This document shows positions 8,310-15,909 of a stretch of 42,873 nucleotides of DNA, one piece after another. Under the pieces are notes generated by a model, which made no database searches, was not told where the DNA came from, and saw only the letters and a program-made list of their open reading frames with translations. Origin of the DNA: Nonomuraea basaltis (GTDB lineage Bacteria > Actinomycetota > Actinomycetes > Streptosporangiales > Streptosporangiaceae); NCBI RefSeq assembly GCF_005893125.1, contig NZ_VCJS01000107.1, positions 1-42,873 of the forward strand. The letters run 5' to 3'. Made by a program: the position numbers and the translations under genes. Positions within the stretch are counted from its first letter, which is position 1, and each line of letters starts with the position of its first letter.

Positions 8310-8479
8310 ATGCGAAAGCCCAGGTAGACCGATGGATTCGGGCCCTGGGATTGATCTTTCCCAGGGCTATTGATCTCTGCGTGCCATTAGGGTCAGTCTG
8401 ACAAAACGATCAACTGCTCGGTTTCGCCTGGCAGGGAGCTCCGGGGTGGGCAGGAACCCAGGGCGATAACATCACAATC

Positions 8480-9025
8480 GTGGCGGATTGGGAGCTTCGG
8501 CTGGCTTCGGTGGCGGACGTCGAGGCGGTGGCCGAGTTGCGGGCCGTGGTGCTGAGGCCGGATCTCGTGCGGCTCGGGCGGTACGACAAGCAGCGGGTGC
8601 GGCAGCGGCTGCGGGACGGGTTCACGCCTGCGCACACCTGGATGATCGAGGTGGGTGGTGCCTTGGTCGGCTGCGTGGCGCTGCGGCCGGCGAAGGACGC
8701 CTACTGGCTGGAGCACTTCTACCTGGACCCGGATTTGCAGGGCAGGGGCATCGGTTCTGCCGTGCTGAGCAGGTTGCTGGAACGGTGCGATCGCGAAGAC
8801 GCCGCGGTCCGGCTGAACGTGCTGCAGGGCAGTTCGGCCCGCCGACTGTACGAGCGGCACGGGTTCACGATCGAGACCGAGGACGACGTGGACGTATTCA
8901 TGGTGCGCCACCCGTCTTCGCCTGGCGATCGGGATCACTCGGTGGGATCCAGTCCGGGTGGGTCGTCCTCGTCATCGTCGCCTGCCCGCTCTGGCTTGCA
9001 CCCTCGGCTCCGTTTCGCACCGTGA
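8480..9025 (+). CDS. GNAT-family N-acetyltransferase
   Basis: Residues 1-145 form a Gcn5-related acetyltransferase domain: strand 1 (WELRLASVADVEAVAEL), strands 3-4 (LVGCVALRP, YWLEHFYLDPD), the acetyl-CoA pyrophosphate loop QGRGIG at 87-92, and LNVLQGSSARRLYERHGF near the end. The acyl acceptor is unknown. GTG at 8480 has no clear ribosome site but follows a TAACAT box by about 7 nt, so a leaderless transcript is possible. The domain should end near residue 145 (VFMVRHP). The last 36 residues are Ser/Gly/Pro-rich and look like read-through of non-coding DNA after loss of the native stop. It lies in the cassette between tRNA fragments 3 and 4. Confidence 0.82.
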   Translation: MADWELRLASVADVEAVAELRAVVLRPDLVRLGRYDKQRVRQRLRDGFTPAHTWMIEVGGALVGCVALRPAKDAYWLEHFYLDPDLQGRGIGSAVLSRLLERCDREDAAVRLNVLQGSSARRLYERHGFTIETEDDVDVFMVRHPSSPGDRDHSVGSSPGGSSSSSSPARSGLHPRLRFAP

Positions 9026-9089
9026 CAGGTCCGGCTTCGGCTTCCTCCGTCTTCCGACACCGGGAAGTCGGGCATTACGGGCAAGGTGC

Positions 9090-9434
9090 TCAACTGCCCC
9101 ACAAGGTGAGGTTCGCGTCCAGGCCGAGATAGCGGACAAGCGCGTACTCGACCTGTCCCATGGCTACGGAGTCGAGGTGGTCGTACAGCCCGCCGAGGAC
9201 ATACTGGGTGTCGATGGTGCGGATTTGGTCGGTCAGCGCGCACGTCTCGCGCCCCTGAATGGTCAGCCTGGGCCGGAAGCTGGCCGGTCGGGCACTGGTC
9301 GACGTGGGCACGATCGTCACGGTGGACCAGTGGTCCTGCGAGATGCTGACGACGATGCCGAGGCGTCTGCCGCGCTGCTCGTGGCCGCGCTTGGCGTCGC
9401 CGAGATCAACTGGATAGACGCCGCCGCGGATCAC
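9090..9434 (-). CDS. PemK/MazF-type endoribonuclease toxin
   Basis: The 114-residue protein fits MazF/PemK toxins, which cut mRNA at short sequences. IRGGVYPVDLG opens the family fold, followed by GIVVSIS, the VTIVPTSTSARP segment that contributes to the active site, and LTDQIRTIDTQYVLG. The GTG start at 9434 overlaps the antitoxin's TGA at 9431-9433 (GTGA), the usual translationally coupled order of antitoxin then toxin. Expression should follow the promoter and operator upstream of the antitoxin. The pair could keep its cassette from being lost. Confidence 0.85.
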   Translation of the reverse strand: MIRGGVYPVDLGDAKRGHEQRGRRLGIVVSISQDHWSTVTIVPTSTSARPASFRPRLTIQGRETCALTDQIRTIDTQYVLGGLYDHLDSVAMGQVEYALVRYLGLDANLTLWGS

Positions 9435-9718
9435 CGTCCGGCCTCACGGCGAGCGGGCACCACGATGCCGGTGTCGACGATCCGGATGTCGCCGTCCTCG
9501 GTGTATTCCCACTCGTCGGGGAGCTGCGACAGGTCCTCGCCCTCATCGGCCAGGCGTGCCATGTCGGCGCGGGCCTGCCGCTCCCACTCCACGTGCTCCA
9601 GGGCGCGCAGCCCCCGGCGCAGCACGTCGGAGTTGGACTCGCCTTCGCGGCGAAGTGAGTCGATGATCCGGCTGTCGTCGTCGGTGGGTCGGAAGCCCAC
9701 CGTGCTTGGAGTGCCCAT
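9431..9718 (-). CDS. Ribbon-helix-helix antitoxin of the MazF-type toxin
   Basis: The protein is 95 residues long. An N-terminal ribbon-helix-helix-like segment (TVGFRPTDDDSRIIDSLRR then SNSDVLRRGLRALEH) would bind DNA as a dimer. An acidic C-terminal part (DEGEDLSQLPDEWEYTEDGD) would wrap and neutralise the toxin. The ATG at 9718 is chosen because MGTPSTVGFRP begins the strand; an upstream TTG or ATG would add six residues lying over the operator. The palindrome at 9728-9745 lies directly before this start and is the likely autoregulatory site. Confidence 0.78.
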   Translation of the reverse strand: MGTPSTVGFRPTDDDSRIIDSLRREGESNSDVLRRGLRALEHVEWERQARADMARLADEGEDLSQLPDEWEYTEDGDIRIVDTGIVVPARREAGR

Positions 9719-9727
9719 GACACCAGG

Positions 9728-9745
9728 GTACAACAAATGTTGAAC
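9728..9745. promoter_or_regulatory. Palindromic operator of the toxin-antitoxin pair
   Basis: GTACAACAAATGTTGAAC is an inverted repeat with arms matching at 7 of 8 positions around a 2-bp centre (CAACA/TGTTG perfect). It starts 10 bp upstream of the antitoxin ATG. Short palindromes at this place are typical ribbon-helix-helix antitoxin operators; the role is inferred. Confidence 0.6.
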
Positions 9746-9782
9746 AAGGTGGGAAGGGTGGTGACTCGCCCTTCAGCAATCG

Positions 9783-9971
9783 CTACACGCCCCGATCAAC
9801 CGGATCGACTATCAACACCACCCGATCAGCCTCTACATCGAACCCAAGGTCCTGATGATCAGAGGATCCCTCCGGAGTCATCAGCACGGACTTCCCGAGA
9901 CGCCGCCCGAACAACCAGAAGAAGTCCAGAGGCGAACGTCCATCCGCTCCTGGCTCTGCAACTCTCTCAGA
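9783..9971 (-). pseudogene. Broken C-terminal ORF of unknown family
   Basis: A minus-strand frame without a start, closed upstream by a TGA near 9972, reads PLDFFWLFGRRLGKSVLMTP, later LGFDVEADRVVLIVDPVDRG, and stops TAG at 9783-9785. The residues look like real protein, while the adjacent frame upstream (VDFDVDLRELQSQERMD) also looks coding. This suggests a frameshift near 9970. I do not recognise the family. Confidence 0.4.
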
Positions 9972-10040
9972 TCAACGTCGAAGTCAACGGGAGGTATCCG
10001 CGTCCAGGCTCTCCCTCTGCGCTGAAGCCAGCATGATCCA

Positions 10041-10060
10041 CGTGCCAGATCCGTGCCAGA
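10041..10060 (+). repeat. Arm-type direct repeat left of tRNA fragment 4
   Basis: The word CGTGCCAGA occurs twice, 11 bp apart. It is the same doubled word found right of tRNA fragment 2 at 2829-2848. Confidence 0.5.
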
Positions 10061-10162
10061 ACGGACGGGCAGCCGAGGTCGTTCACGGATACTCACGGTC
10101 ACTCGACCCGGCATAACCTGCACCTCCGTTTTCCCAGGCCCGAGGAGCAAGATCAGTAGCAG

Positions 10163-10207
10163 GTTCCCAAGCTGACAGCGCGGGTTCGATTCCCGTCACC
10201 CGCTCCA
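10163..10207 (+). repeat. tRNA-Gly(CCC) 3' half with CCA, att core copy 4
   Basis: It has the same tRNA 3' half as the other copies, but this one ends CACCCGC-T-CCA, a normal encoded tRNA end. The CCA may mark it as the original chromosomal 3' end displaced furthest right, or it may simply come from another element. It is preceded at about 10110 by the shared CTCACGGTCACTCGACC. Confidence 0.85.
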
Positions 10208-10256
10208 CTCTCATACTGTGGCAGGCCCAGCTCTCATGTGCGCGTGAGGGATGTCA

Positions 10257-10291
10257 CCCTTCCTCTGTAGTCTCTAGAGGACAAGGAAGGG
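10257..10291. terminator. Hairpin downstream of the glycan operon
   Basis: The arm at 10257-10268 (CCCTTCCTCTGT) pairs with 10281-10291 (ACAAGGAAGGG), one bulged base apart. An inner CCTCT/AGAGG alternative also exists. It lies about 130 bp beyond the last gene of the minus-strand operon and could end its transcript, although no T-run follows on that strand. Confidence 0.45.
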
Positions 10292-10311
10292 AGCGGGCAT
10301 GACCGGCCATA

Positions 10312-10411
10312 GGTGCGTGCCCGCTGCGTGCCCGTTCGCACAGCGATCAGCGGGGCATCACGGGGACTCACGGTCACTCGACCTAATCTGACCTGCGCCC
10401 CCGTTTTCCGA
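10312..10411 (+). repeat. Core-less att flank (fifth copy)
   Basis: Two CGTGCCCG words 11 bp apart (from 10316 and 10327), then CGATCAGCGGG, CTCACGGTCACTCGACC and CCGTTTTCC follow the left flank of tRNA fragment 2 nearly base for base. The expected tRNA core never comes: similarity stops a few bases before the stop codon of the epimerase gene at 10421. The flank therefore marks a recombination or deletion joint. Confidence 0.6.
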
Positions 10412-10420
10412 CCGATGGGC

Positions 10421-11434
10421 TCAGGGCACGATGAGCGCCTGCCAGGAGGGCGGCATGTTGCGCGCCACCTCGATCCCCGAGAACACCGACGGCTCCTGCG
10501 GCCCGTGCTTCTTCGCCCAGGCGGCCATCTGGGCGAGCCCGTCGGTGAGCGGCACCGTGCCCGACTCGACGCCGAGGATCTCGCGAGCCTTCTGATGGGA
10601 GGAGTAGGCGTGCACCACCTCGTGGCGTGCCGGTAGGTGTTGAACGCGCAAGGGCGCCCCCATGGCCGTGGCCACCGCTTCCGCCAACTCGTTGACCGTG
10701 TACGGCGTGTCGCCGCCGATGTTGAAGGTCTGCCCGTAGGCCTGCGGGTTTCCGATCGATCGGGCGATCGGGAGGGCGACGTCGTCGATGTGGCTGAAGG
10801 CCCTGGTCTGCTCGCCGTCGCCGAAAACGGTGCACGGCTCACCGCGCAGGATCTGGTTCATGAAGATGCCGATGACGTTGCGGTAGCGGTCGCCGATGTT
10901 CTGCCGCTCGCCGTACACATTGTGCGGGCGGAAGATGATGTACGGCAGGCCGAACATCTCGTGCGTGACCTTCAACTCCTGCTCGACCGCGTGCTTGGCG
11001 ATGCCGTACGGGTCCACGGGCGCGGGCACGAGATCTTCGGTCATAGGCGGCTCGGCATGGCCGTACACGGCGATGGACGAGGTGAAGACGAAGCACCGCA
11101 CCGTCTCCGCGTTGACCGCCGCGTTGATGAGGTTGATGCTGCCGATCACGTTGTTGGTGTAGTTGTAGCGTTTGATGAAGTGGCTCAGTCCTTCGGCAGC
11201 GTACGCGGCCAGGTGGAACACATAGTCGAACCTCCACTCTTCGAACAGCGCGTCCACCACCTCGGCGTCGCAGATGCTGCCGTGGTGGAAGTGCGCGCCT
11301 TCGGGGACGTTGGCCGCGACGCCTCCGGACAGGTCGTCGAGCACCACGACGCGATGGCCGGCCCGGAGCAGGTCGGCAGCCACGTGTGAGCCGATGAAGC
11401 CCGCGCCCCCGGAGACCAGCGAGGTATAGGTCAT
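10421..11434 (-). CDS. NAD-dependent epimerase, UDP-glucose 4-epimerase-like
   Basis: This 337-residue extended short-chain dehydrogenase has the Rossmann motif GGAGFIGSH (9-17), the NAD-binding HLAAYAA, catalytic Ser in TSSIAVYG (119-120) and the Tyr-Lys pair in DPYGIAK (Y143, K147). RPHNVYGERQN is the substrate-loop signature of sugar-nucleotide 4-epimerases. It should interconvert hexose and 4-epimer sugar nucleotides in the cytosol. It is the last gene of the eight-gene operon; its ATG overlaps the flippase stop (ATGA, 11431-11434). The exact substrate is not evident. Confidence 0.82.
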   Translation of the reverse strand: MTYTSLVSGGAGFIGSHVAADLLRAGHRVVVLDDLSGGVAANVPEGAHFHHGSICDAEVVDALFEEWRFDYVFHLAAYAAEGLSHFIKRYNYTNNVIGSINLINAAVNAETVRCFVFTSSIAVYGHAEPPMTEDLVPAPVDPYGIAKHAVEQELKVTHEMFGLPYIIFRPHNVYGERQNIGDRYRNVIGIFMNQILRGEPCTVFGDGEQTRAFSHIDDVALPIARSIGNPQAYGQTFNIGGDTPYTVNELAEAVATAMGAPLRVQHLPARHEVVHAYSSHQKAREILGVESGTVPLTDGLAQMAAWAKKHGPQEPSVFSGIEVARNMPPSWQALIVP

Positions 11435-12717
11435 GACACAGATTCCTTTCCATCAGCCATGACGGCTGGGTGCGTTGATGCTGACGGAGGGGACATCAGG
11501 CGCTGCGGCCGCAGCCAGCGCAGGACGGCCGCCGCATGGACGAGTTGGCCGACGGCCAGAAGGATCACCGCGCCGAGCGCTCCCGCCCAGGGGACGACGA
11601 GGAAGGCCAGCGCACCGACCGTCACCAGCGCCATCGCCGAACCCACCGCGGTGGCGCGCAGCGCCTGGGGTGTGGCGTTCTCCATCACGTAGCTCGCGCT
11701 GCCCATCGCGAAGATGATCGGCACGCAGGTCATGTAGAGGATGACGACGCCGATACCGCCGAGCGGACGCAGCAACGGCTGCGCCGTGATGAGGGCGACC
11801 GCCACGTAGGGCGTTCCCACGAGCAGCAGCAGGCGCAGGACACGGGACAGCCGGTTGTACGCGGCGGTCAGGTCGCGCTGATGCAGCGCTCGGGAGACCC
11901 CGGGTTGCAGGACGCGCAGCAGATAGGCGAACGCGTTGAGGAGCGTTCCCGAGGCTACGGAGGCCATGTAGAGCCCTGTGCTCTCCGCCGGCGCGGCGGT
12001 CACCGAGAGCGTCCAGAACAGCAGGCTCATCGACAGGCCGCCGACCACGTCGGGGATCGCCATCAGCACGGACGTCCCAACAGCGACGCGCACCAGGGTA
12101 CGGCGGCGCAGACCGGCGAAGCCCGGCCGCAACCCGGCCAGCAATAGCACGTTGAGCACGGCCACGGTGGCCAGGCACAGGGCCAGGAAGACCACCGGTG
12201 CGGCGTGTGCCGTCGGGGCCGCTTCCGTCCAGCAGGCCAGTCCCGTCCAGCAGGCCAGTCCCGTGGCCAGCACGAGATGGTTGGCCACATCCCAGCCCGG
12301 CCGGCCGATCGCCCGGTTCAGACCGACCAGAACCTGGTTGCCGCCCAGGCAGATCGCGTAGAGACCCGCCAGCCCTGCCAGGAGCGCAGGGGCGTGGTGC
12401 ACGAAGATCAGCACGCCTCCCAGGGCGGCCAGAGCCACCAGCAGCAGCAGCCCGGCGAGCGCCACGAAGATGCCGATCAGCAGCGCGACGGTGTGCTGCA
12501 CCCGCGGGATCACCTTCAGCGCGCATTTCTCGATGCCGATCGAGGCGAGCGGGGTGAGGAACGCCGCGCCACCCATCGCGAGGGCATATCCGGTGTAGTC
12601 CCCGGAATCCCAGGCCGCCAGCAGCGCGAGGTTGGCCAGCAACGTGGTCGCACGGAAGGCCGCGCGCCCGCCAACCAGCGCCGCCAGCTGTCTCGGTGCC
12701 GTGAGACCGATTCTCAT
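11431..12717 (-). CDS. Wzx-like lipid-linked glycan flippase
   Basis: The protein is about 428 residues, nearly all in hydrophobic spans (12-14 helices), starting at the ATG that overlaps the upstream ligase stop (12714-12717). N-terminal GGRAAFRATTLLANLALLAA and the central pattern of short polar loops fit the polysaccharide-transport (MOP/Wzx) family, which moves polyprenyl-linked sugars across the membrane. The open frame continues 115 codons upstream, but that part is the shadow of the neighbouring ligase gene. Helices near the middle carry ACWTGLACWTEA, a short tandem duplication (TGLACWTGLACW). Within the operon it is the export step. Confidence 0.78.
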   Translation of the reverse strand: MRIGLTAPRQLAALVGGRAAFRATTLLANLALLAAWDSGDYTGYALAMGGAAFLTPLASIGIEKCALKVIPRVQHTVALLIGIFVALAGLLLLVALAALGGVLIFVHHAPALLAGLAGLYAICLGGNQVLVGLNRAIGRPGWDVANHLVLATGLACWTGLACWTEAAPTAHAAPVVFLALCLATVAVLNVLLLAGLRPGFAGLRRRTLVRVAVGTSVLMAIPDVVGGLSMSLLFWTLSVTAAPAESTGLYMASVASGTLLNAFAYLLRVLQPGVSRALHQRDLTAAYNRLSRVLRLLLLVGTPYVAVALITAQPLLRPLGGIGVVILYMTCVPIIFAMGSASYVMENATPQALRATAVGSAMALVTVGALAFLVVPWAGALGAVILLAVGQLVHAAAVLRWLRPQRLMSPPSASTHPAVMADGKESVS

Positions 12718-13991
12718 ACCGACGGCGCGGCATAGTCGGAGCTGACGAATTTCCCTTTGCCGCCCGGGGTGATCTGGACGGCCTCGGCGGACACCACCTC
12801 CAGCGGGAACTCCCCGCCGGCCAGCGCGAAGAGCTTGGCACGTATGGTCGAGAACACCTCGGCCTCCCCGTGACCGCTGGGGACTACGTGCACACGCACC
12901 AGGCCGTCGGCATCCTGGTGCACGAAGCATTCGCTGATGCCCGGGTGCGTGGCGGCCAGGTGCAGGAAGGCGTCGGGGTAGAGCCGTTCGCCCGAAGGCA
13001 GCATCACGTAGTCGTTGCTGCGTCCCGTGGTGAGCCGCAGGGTACGGAACCGGCGCCCGCATCGGCAGCGGCCGGGTTCGATGAGGCCGATGTCGCCCAG
13101 GCTGTAGCGCAGCAGCGGCATGGCCTGCTCCAGGAAGGCGGTGACGACCACCTGCCCGGGCTCCCCGTCCCGGACCGGATTGCCCTGATCGTCGACGATC
13201 TCGCAGTAGACGCGGTCCTCGCCCAGATGGGCGCGGCCGTACCGGCAGTCGTAGGTGACGTTGAGCACCTCGAACGCCGAGTACTCGTCGAAGACGGGGG
13301 CTCCGAACCGCTCGGCGAACATCGCCCGGTGTTCGGGAAGCAGCAGCTCCGATTCGGTCATCACGATCTGGAGCGTCTGCTTCAGCCGTCCCAGCTCGGC
13401 CTCTGTGAGCTCGCGTAGCAGGGCCCGCAGGTGCACGGGATAGCCGATCAGGACCTTGGGCCGGTTGGCCAGCAGGTCCGCCTTGATCTCGCGCATCGGA
13501 CGGTGCGAGAGGATCACGTGCCGACGGAAGAGGCCGAAGCGCTCAAACATCCGGGCGGGAGGCGCGAACGGGCGGATGTGGCTGAGCCGATCGGTCGGCA
13601 GATACCTGCCGGTCGCCAGGAACCGGCGCACGCAGGCCGCCATGTGGTAGTCGTGGCTGTCGCGGTCGTGCAGGATGCGGACCCGTCGCCCTGTGCTTCC
13701 GCTCGTCTGGAAGGACAGGCAGCGCTCCTGGTCGACGCCGTCGGCGAGCAGCCGCTCGAGCGGCTGCTCGCGCAGCACCCGTTTGTCCATGACCGGCAGG
13801 TCGGCGAGCTCGGCGAGGTCGCGAAGGGGGCCACGGGCGTAGCGCGGGTCGTCGCGGTAGTACGGCACGCGGGTGCGGGCCAGCTCCAGGACCCGGTTGA
13901 GCCCGCGGAGCTGGCGACGGCGCAGCCCCGCCGTACTGCCGTATTGCCGCGCGATGCTGAGCGGGACGTAGGCCGCCTCGCGGATGAGCAC
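12714..13991 (-). CDS. PaaK/CapK-like adenylate-forming enzyme 1
   Basis: The 425-residue member of the phenylacetate-CoA-ligase-like family has the phosphate-binding loop FQTSGSTGRRV (residues 94-104), EYSAFEVLN as the adenine-site motif, LRYSLGDIG near 300 with the following Cys pair GRCRCGR, and the C-terminal catalytic lysine region GGKGKF (410-415). Such enzymes activate a carboxylate as acyl-adenylate and pass it to CoA or another acceptor; CapK relatives occur in capsule clusters with unknown substrates. The start is GTG at 13991, two bases after the membrane-protein stop. It overlaps the flippase by 4 bp. Confidence 0.82.
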   Translation of the reverse strand: MLIREAAYVPLSIARQYGSTAGLRRRQLRGLNRVLELARTRVPYYRDDPRYARGPLRDLAELADLPVMDKRVLREQPLERLLADGVDQERCLSFQTSGSTGRRVRILHDRDSHDYHMAACVRRFLATGRYLPTDRLSHIRPFAPPARMFERFGLFRRHVILSHRPMREIKADLLANRPKVLIGYPVHLRALLRELTEAELGRLKQTLQIVMTESELLLPEHRAMFAERFGAPVFDEYSAFEVLNVTYDCRYGRAHLGEDRVYCEIVDDQGNPVRDGEPGQVVVTAFLEQAMPLLRYSLGDIGLIEPGRCRCGRRFRTLRLTTGRSNDYVMLPSGERLYPDAFLHLAATHPGISECFVHQDADGLVRVHVVPSGHGEAEVFSTIRAKLFALAGGEFPLEVVSAEAVQITPGGKGKFVSSDYAAPSV

Positions 13992-13993
13992 CG

Positions 13994-14704
13994 CTACACC
14001 CGCTCCGCCTGGACCGAGCCGGACTGAGGCGCGGCGGACGCCTTCGGCCGGACCTTACGGCCCAGAGCGTCCCACCAGCGCTGCGGGCTCGCGAAGACGC
14101 CGAGCGCCAGCAGCACGTGAACGATGATGAACGCGTACGCCTCGTATTTGGTGGGAGGGTGGCCGAGGAAGACCGTCATGTGCGAGGCCCAGTCCCACAC
14201 CTCGGGGATCGTGGCGTATGCCGGATCGACGTGGTCGTTGACGGTGAGGAACGCCAGATCCTCCAGGCCCGACAGCATCAGCAGCAGCATGCCGTAGCCG
14301 AGCCGGCGCACCGTCGCCCCCGAGCCGCCGCCGAGCCGGTATGCCATGGCCAGCGAGACGATGATCAAGGGCGTCAGCGTGAGGATGTGGTAGTAGAGGT
14401 TGTAGTAGGCCTCCTTGGTACCGCTGACCTCCGCTCCAAAGAAGAAGATCTTGGGCACGAAGTAGAGGAAGAACAGCAGGAAGGCCGCCGGCATCACCAC
14501 GACGGGAAGCCTGATCCGCTTGGCCCAGACCACGTCGAGCCGGGCTATGGCCTCGGTCGCGAAGATGAAGGGCAGCAGCTTCACCAGGAAGATCCACAGC
14601 GACTTCACCTGGCGGTCGTGCGGCAGGCCGAACCAGATGAGCGCCGCGGTGCCGGTGGCCAGCGCCGCGAAAATCAGGAAGCCGAGGTGCCTTCGGGGGA
14701 TCAT
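13994..14704 (-). CDS. Polytopic membrane protein of unknown family
   Basis: The 236-residue protein has about six hydrophobic helices (about 8-25, 38-55, 70-90, 108-125, 137-155 and 190-207) and a basic, Ala/Pro-rich cytosolic tail. Conserved-looking polar residues sit near membrane faces: EAIARLD after helix 2, YYNLYYHIL before helix 4, and SGLEDLAF with NDHVD in and after helix 5. No motif of a Wzy polymerase, O-antigen ligase or acyltransferase is obvious. Its place between the ATP-grasp enzyme (4-bp overlap at 14701-14704) and the PaaK-like enzyme suggests a part in modifying or moving the glycan. It could be the operon's missing transferase, but that is a guess. Confidence 0.6.
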   Translation of the reverse strand: MIPRRHLGFLIFAALATGTAALIWFGLPHDRQVKSLWIFLVKLLPFIFATEAIARLDVVWAKRIRLPVVVMPAAFLLFFLYFVPKIFFFGAEVSGTKEAYYNLYYHILTLTPLIIVSLAMAYRLGGGSGATVRRLGYGMLLLMLSGLEDLAFLTVNDHVDPAYATIPEVWDWASHMTVFLGHPPTKYEAYAFIIVHVLLALGVFASPQRWWDALGRKVRPKASAAPQSGSVQAERV

Positions 14705-15909
14705 TCTGCACCTTTCACGTCGGGCTCGACCACGAAACGGAGGGTTCGCAGCGCTTCGTCGAGAGCGGTTTCCAGCTGTTCGTGGGTATCGGCGACCATG
14801 ATCAGATAGCCGAGCTTGTGTCCTGCTTGGGTGTAGGCACGCACGCGCTCACCAACGGTCTTGAAGACCTGGACGTCGACGACCTCGGGCATCCGCTCAA
14901 GCGCTTCCAGGCCTTCGATGGCGGTGAGCACACCGTCGACGTCGACGGCCAGGATCCGCAGCGCGGCTGTCCTCCGGCACGAGGTGCTGATGTGCAGCGG
15001 CTCGTCCAGGGCGAGCCGGATGGCTGCCTCGACGGTGTTCAACCCGAACGCGTGCTGGACCAGCAGAGGCATGCCGTTGCCGCCCAGCCTGGCGCCCATC
15101 TCGATGAAGCAGATGTCGCCGCCGGGGGTGAGCACGAAGTCGAAGTTGACCGGCCCATGCTGATGGCCGACCGCCGCGCAGATCGCGGTGACCGCCTCGC
15201 GCAGCCGCGCCTGGACGGAGTCGCCGAGGTCGGCCGGGACGATGTGGGAGAGGCTGATCATCGCCGGTGGACCGGTGATGACGCGGTCGGTGACCGCCAT
15301 GAAGGCGAGACGGCCGTCGGCGAAGAAGGACTCCACCGCGCAGTGCCGCCCGGCCACCAGCTCTTCGACGATCACCTGCCGGGAGAAGGAGTACTTCCAG
15401 GCGTGCTCGATGGCGTCCAGCAGACCGGTGGGACCGTCGAGGACGGTGATCCCCTTACTGCCCGAGGAGTCGGCGGGCTTGACGATCAGTGGATAGCCCA
15501 TGCTCGTCGCCGCCTTGGTGAGCTCGTCGACGTTGTCGTGCTGGGCATAGCGGTAGGTGGGCAGGCCAAGCCGGCCGACCACGGCACGGAAGAACCCCTT
15601 GTCCACCGAGCATCGCAGCGCGTCAGGGGCGGGCTGGTGCGCCGTCCGGTAGATACAGCTCAGCTCGGCGACCGCCTCCTGCGCTGCGTCGCTGGCCGGG
15701 GATATGACGGCCGCGACATCGATCGGGCCCAGGGCGAGGGCGATGCCTTCTGGATCCCTGGTGGTCATACAGAGGAAGTGGTCGGCCTCGGCGGCGCCGA
15801 GAGCATCCGGGCGCTGATCAACGCCGATCACCCGGTAACCGAGCCTGCGCCCCTCGCGGTAGGCGGGGATCTGGTCCTCGCCGCCGCCCAGCACGATAAT
15901 GTTCCTCAC
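14701..15909 (-). CDS. ATP-grasp ligase
   Basis: The 402-residue protein has an N-terminal Rossmann-like pre-ATP-grasp domain (IIVLGGGEDQIPAYREG, then VIGVDQRPDALG), the ATP-grasp nucleotide site (LIVKPADSSGSKG, K144) and VIVEELVAG, and the metal site EMGARLGGN (E270, N278). It resembles carbamoyl-phosphate-synthase-like amino-acid ligases that join a carboxylate to an amine through an acyl-phosphate. The C-terminal part (about 310-400) matches the small lobe seen in such ligases. It overlaps both neighbours by 4 bp. In a glycan operon it could add an amino acid to a uronic acid or make a building block for the PaaK-like enzymes. The substrate is unknown. Confidence 0.82.
   Translation of the reverse strand: MRNIIVLGGGEDQIPAYREGRRLGYRVIGVDQRPDALGAAEADHFLCMTTRDPEGIALALGPIDVAAVISPASDAAQEAVAELSCIYRTAHQPAPDALRCSVDKGFFRAVVGRLGLPTYRYAQHDNVDELTKAATSMGYPLIVKPADSSGSKGITVLDGPTGLLDAIEHAWKYSFSRQVIVEELVAGRHCAVESFFADGRLAFMAVTDRVITGPPAMISLSHIVPADLGDSVQARLREAVTAICAAVGHQHGPVNFDFVLTPGGDICFIEMGARLGGNGMPLLVQHAFGLNTVEAAIRLALDEPLHISTSCRRTAALRILAVDVDGVLTAIEGLEALERMPEVVDVQVFKTVGERVRAYTQAGHKLGYLIMVADTHEQLETALDEALRTLRFVVEPDVKGAE

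Noticed and set aside
1308..10207. Functional tRNA genes
   Set aside because: All four copies lack the acceptor 5' strand, D-arm and 5' anticodon stem, so none can fold into a tRNA.
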